64,000 nucleotides of DNA from NCBI GenBank assembly GCA_032716605.1, contig CM064481.1:15773902-15837901 (forward strand). Direction: 5' to 3'. The notes under the pieces are model-generated. The model was not told the origin of the DNA, did no database searches, and was given only the letters and a program-made list of their open reading frames with translations. The stretch is from Paralithodes platypus (taxonomy: Eukaryota; Arthropoda; Malacostraca; Decapoda; Lithodidae). The stretch's first letter is position 1. Every line of letters starts with the position of its first letter. The position numbers were made by a program, and so were the translations under genes. Positions 62,703 to 64,000 of the stretch are shown here, in pieces.

Positions 62703-62802
62703 NNNNNNNNNNNNNNNNNNNNNNNNNNNNNNNNNNNNNNNNNNNNNNNNNNNNNNNNNNNNNNNNNNNNNNNNNNNNNNNNNNNNNNNNNNNNNNNNNN
62801 NN
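62703..62802. other. Assembly gap (100 N)
   Basis: Exactly 100 N, the conventional size for a gap of unknown length, placed inside an LTR. Confidence 0.99.
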
Positions 62803-64000
62803 GGGCCACTACAGCATGAACAACCGCGCGCGGAGAGGACAACGGAAGAGAAAGTCGTCTGGTGGGAAAGCGGGCGGAAGGGAGTAGAGCCCCTATCCGT
62901 AGAGGCTAGGGGAGGGCGCACAGGGGCAGAGCCGCTAACCCCGGCCTCAGGGCGAGAACCATGACGAGGGCGATGGGCGTCGTCAAGGCGATCAGGAGGA
63001 CGACGAGGGGCAGTAGAGGACGGACGACGAGGTGAGCGAGAGCGTGGATGGAGCTGGGGAACCCCCCGACGATGTATGACCGGCTGCGGGACCCAGGGGA
63101 GAGGGCCCGAGCAGGGAGAGGGCCAGGTGAACGGCCCTCAGTCGGGTCAGGGATACCCAGGGCGACGCGGATCCGGTCGGCAACAAAGGCCGGGGAACGG
63201 TGGCCCACAGTCCTAATGTGGCGGGAGACCATCGTCCACACCGACGGAAGGGAAGCAGAGGCCACAGCCGCCGCCGAGGAACCAGGGCTATGGTGCAGCA
63301 CAACCACCAGGGCCAGACACGTGCCACACAGAGCAGGGAGGTAGGGCCGTAGAGGACACACAGAGCGAGTGGCGCAAGCAGGACTTGTGGCTCTCCAGCA
63401 CGGGGAGCGACAACCAAGGCGAAAGCAAGGCAGCCTACCTGCACTGGAAGAACACACACCATAATCAGCACGTCGAAGGAGTAAGTGGAGAGAATGTCCA
63501 AGAAGAACCAGGGAAGGAGCATGGGGAAACAGGAACAACATGCAAACAGGTATCCGTACGCACCCTAACCGGGAGCACAGAGGTAGGTGAGGAGGGCGGG
63601 CCGCAGGCGGAAGAGCACTAGCAGAACCTGCAAAGATGGAGAAAGTGTTAATCACCACTCAACATCTTACATGCAGGGCCTATAACACCAGTAAAGTGCA
63701 TACACCAATATAGTATCAGGCAACAAGATGACATCAGAAAGGGTCAACAGTGAAAAGCCAACTATAAACCGCAAATTTGCGGGCCAATGGAGGCATAACT
63801 GTACCGACACAACCCTCCCGCATCTTTGAGGGACCCCCAGCGATCACCGCAAATTGCGGGGAGTCGAAATGTCCCAGAGGACCGAATTGAGCTCCCGCAA
63901 ATTTGCGGGACCGGCCGAGATGGTCCAGCGCCGAAAAAAGCGAGAGGAGCGTCTAGGGAATACCAAAAAAAGGCCACAAAAAAGCGTCATCTCCTTATGA
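62803..64000 (-). repeat. Near-identical second copy of DIRS-D gag head and leader
   Basis: Corresponds base for base to 53755-54954 with mostly single-base insertions or deletions (for example the second CCGCAAATTTGCGG at 63847 has lost a T). It includes the gag head (LRVGHRSPAFVAD-type frame at 63230-63100) and the palindrome cluster (63769-63908). It may be a second DIRS-D copy or, more likely given its position after the gap, a duplicated or haplotype contig end. Confidence 0.85.

Noticed and set aside
1..64000. tRNA or rRNA genes
   Set aside because: No cloverleaf with A and B boxes and no rRNA-like conserved stretch was recognised by eye; a covariance-model scan would be decisive.

Overview
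The window is eukaryotic, and it is built almost entirely of nested transposable elements. I found no convincing host gene, rRNA, tRNA or CRISPR array. The mix points to an invertebrate, most plausibly a decapod crustacean: several DIRS-type tyrosine-recombinase retrotransposons, a GalEa-like Ty1/copia, a Gmr1-like Ty3/gypsy, APE-type LINEs and piggyBac-like TTAA elements. The taxon is inferred from family composition and recall and is untested.

Layout. 1-965: 5' part of an APE-type LINE on the minus strand, whose ORF2 opens with a 2A-like ribosome-skipping motif. 966-4549: no recognisable gene. 4550-6916: decayed copia pol. 7241-8834: decayed gypsy pol. 8998-9240: LINE scrap. 9241-15710: DIRS-A (minus). 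Its gag is split by a TTAA-flanked element, which itself carries an RTE-like LINE. 15711-23975: DIRS-B (minus), with a long gag and a single open RT-RNaseH-recombinase frame. 25.1-30.7 kb: DIRS terminal sequences interrupted by two RTE-like scraps and an almost intact CR1/Jockey-type LINE. 30.7-49.1 kb: DIRS-C (plus), broken by two LINEs, a TTAA MITE, a 6.8-kb piggyBac element with transposase, and a foldback TTAA MITE. 49.1-56.1 kb: DIRS-D (minus), GC-rich and lacking reverse transcriptase. 56.1-62.7 kb: Gmr1-like LTR element (minus) with a SCAN-like capsid and integrase upstream of RNase H. 62703-62802 is a 100-N gap. 62803-64000 repeats 53755-54954 almost exactly.

Two themes link the parts. 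First, at least eight insertions are bounded by TTAA duplications. In five insertion sites that lie inside retrotransposon genes, deleting the insert and one TTAA rejoins the interrupted coding sequence. These date the nesting and give precise element ends. Second, four DIRS copies can be compared side by side. They show a shared cysteine-rich gag head, a shared gag core, terminal inverted-arm modules, and different ways of decay: loss of RT in D, a catalytic Asp-to-Asn change in B, and fusion of the RNase H and recombinase frames in B and C. All readings are by eye; no alignment or database search was run.
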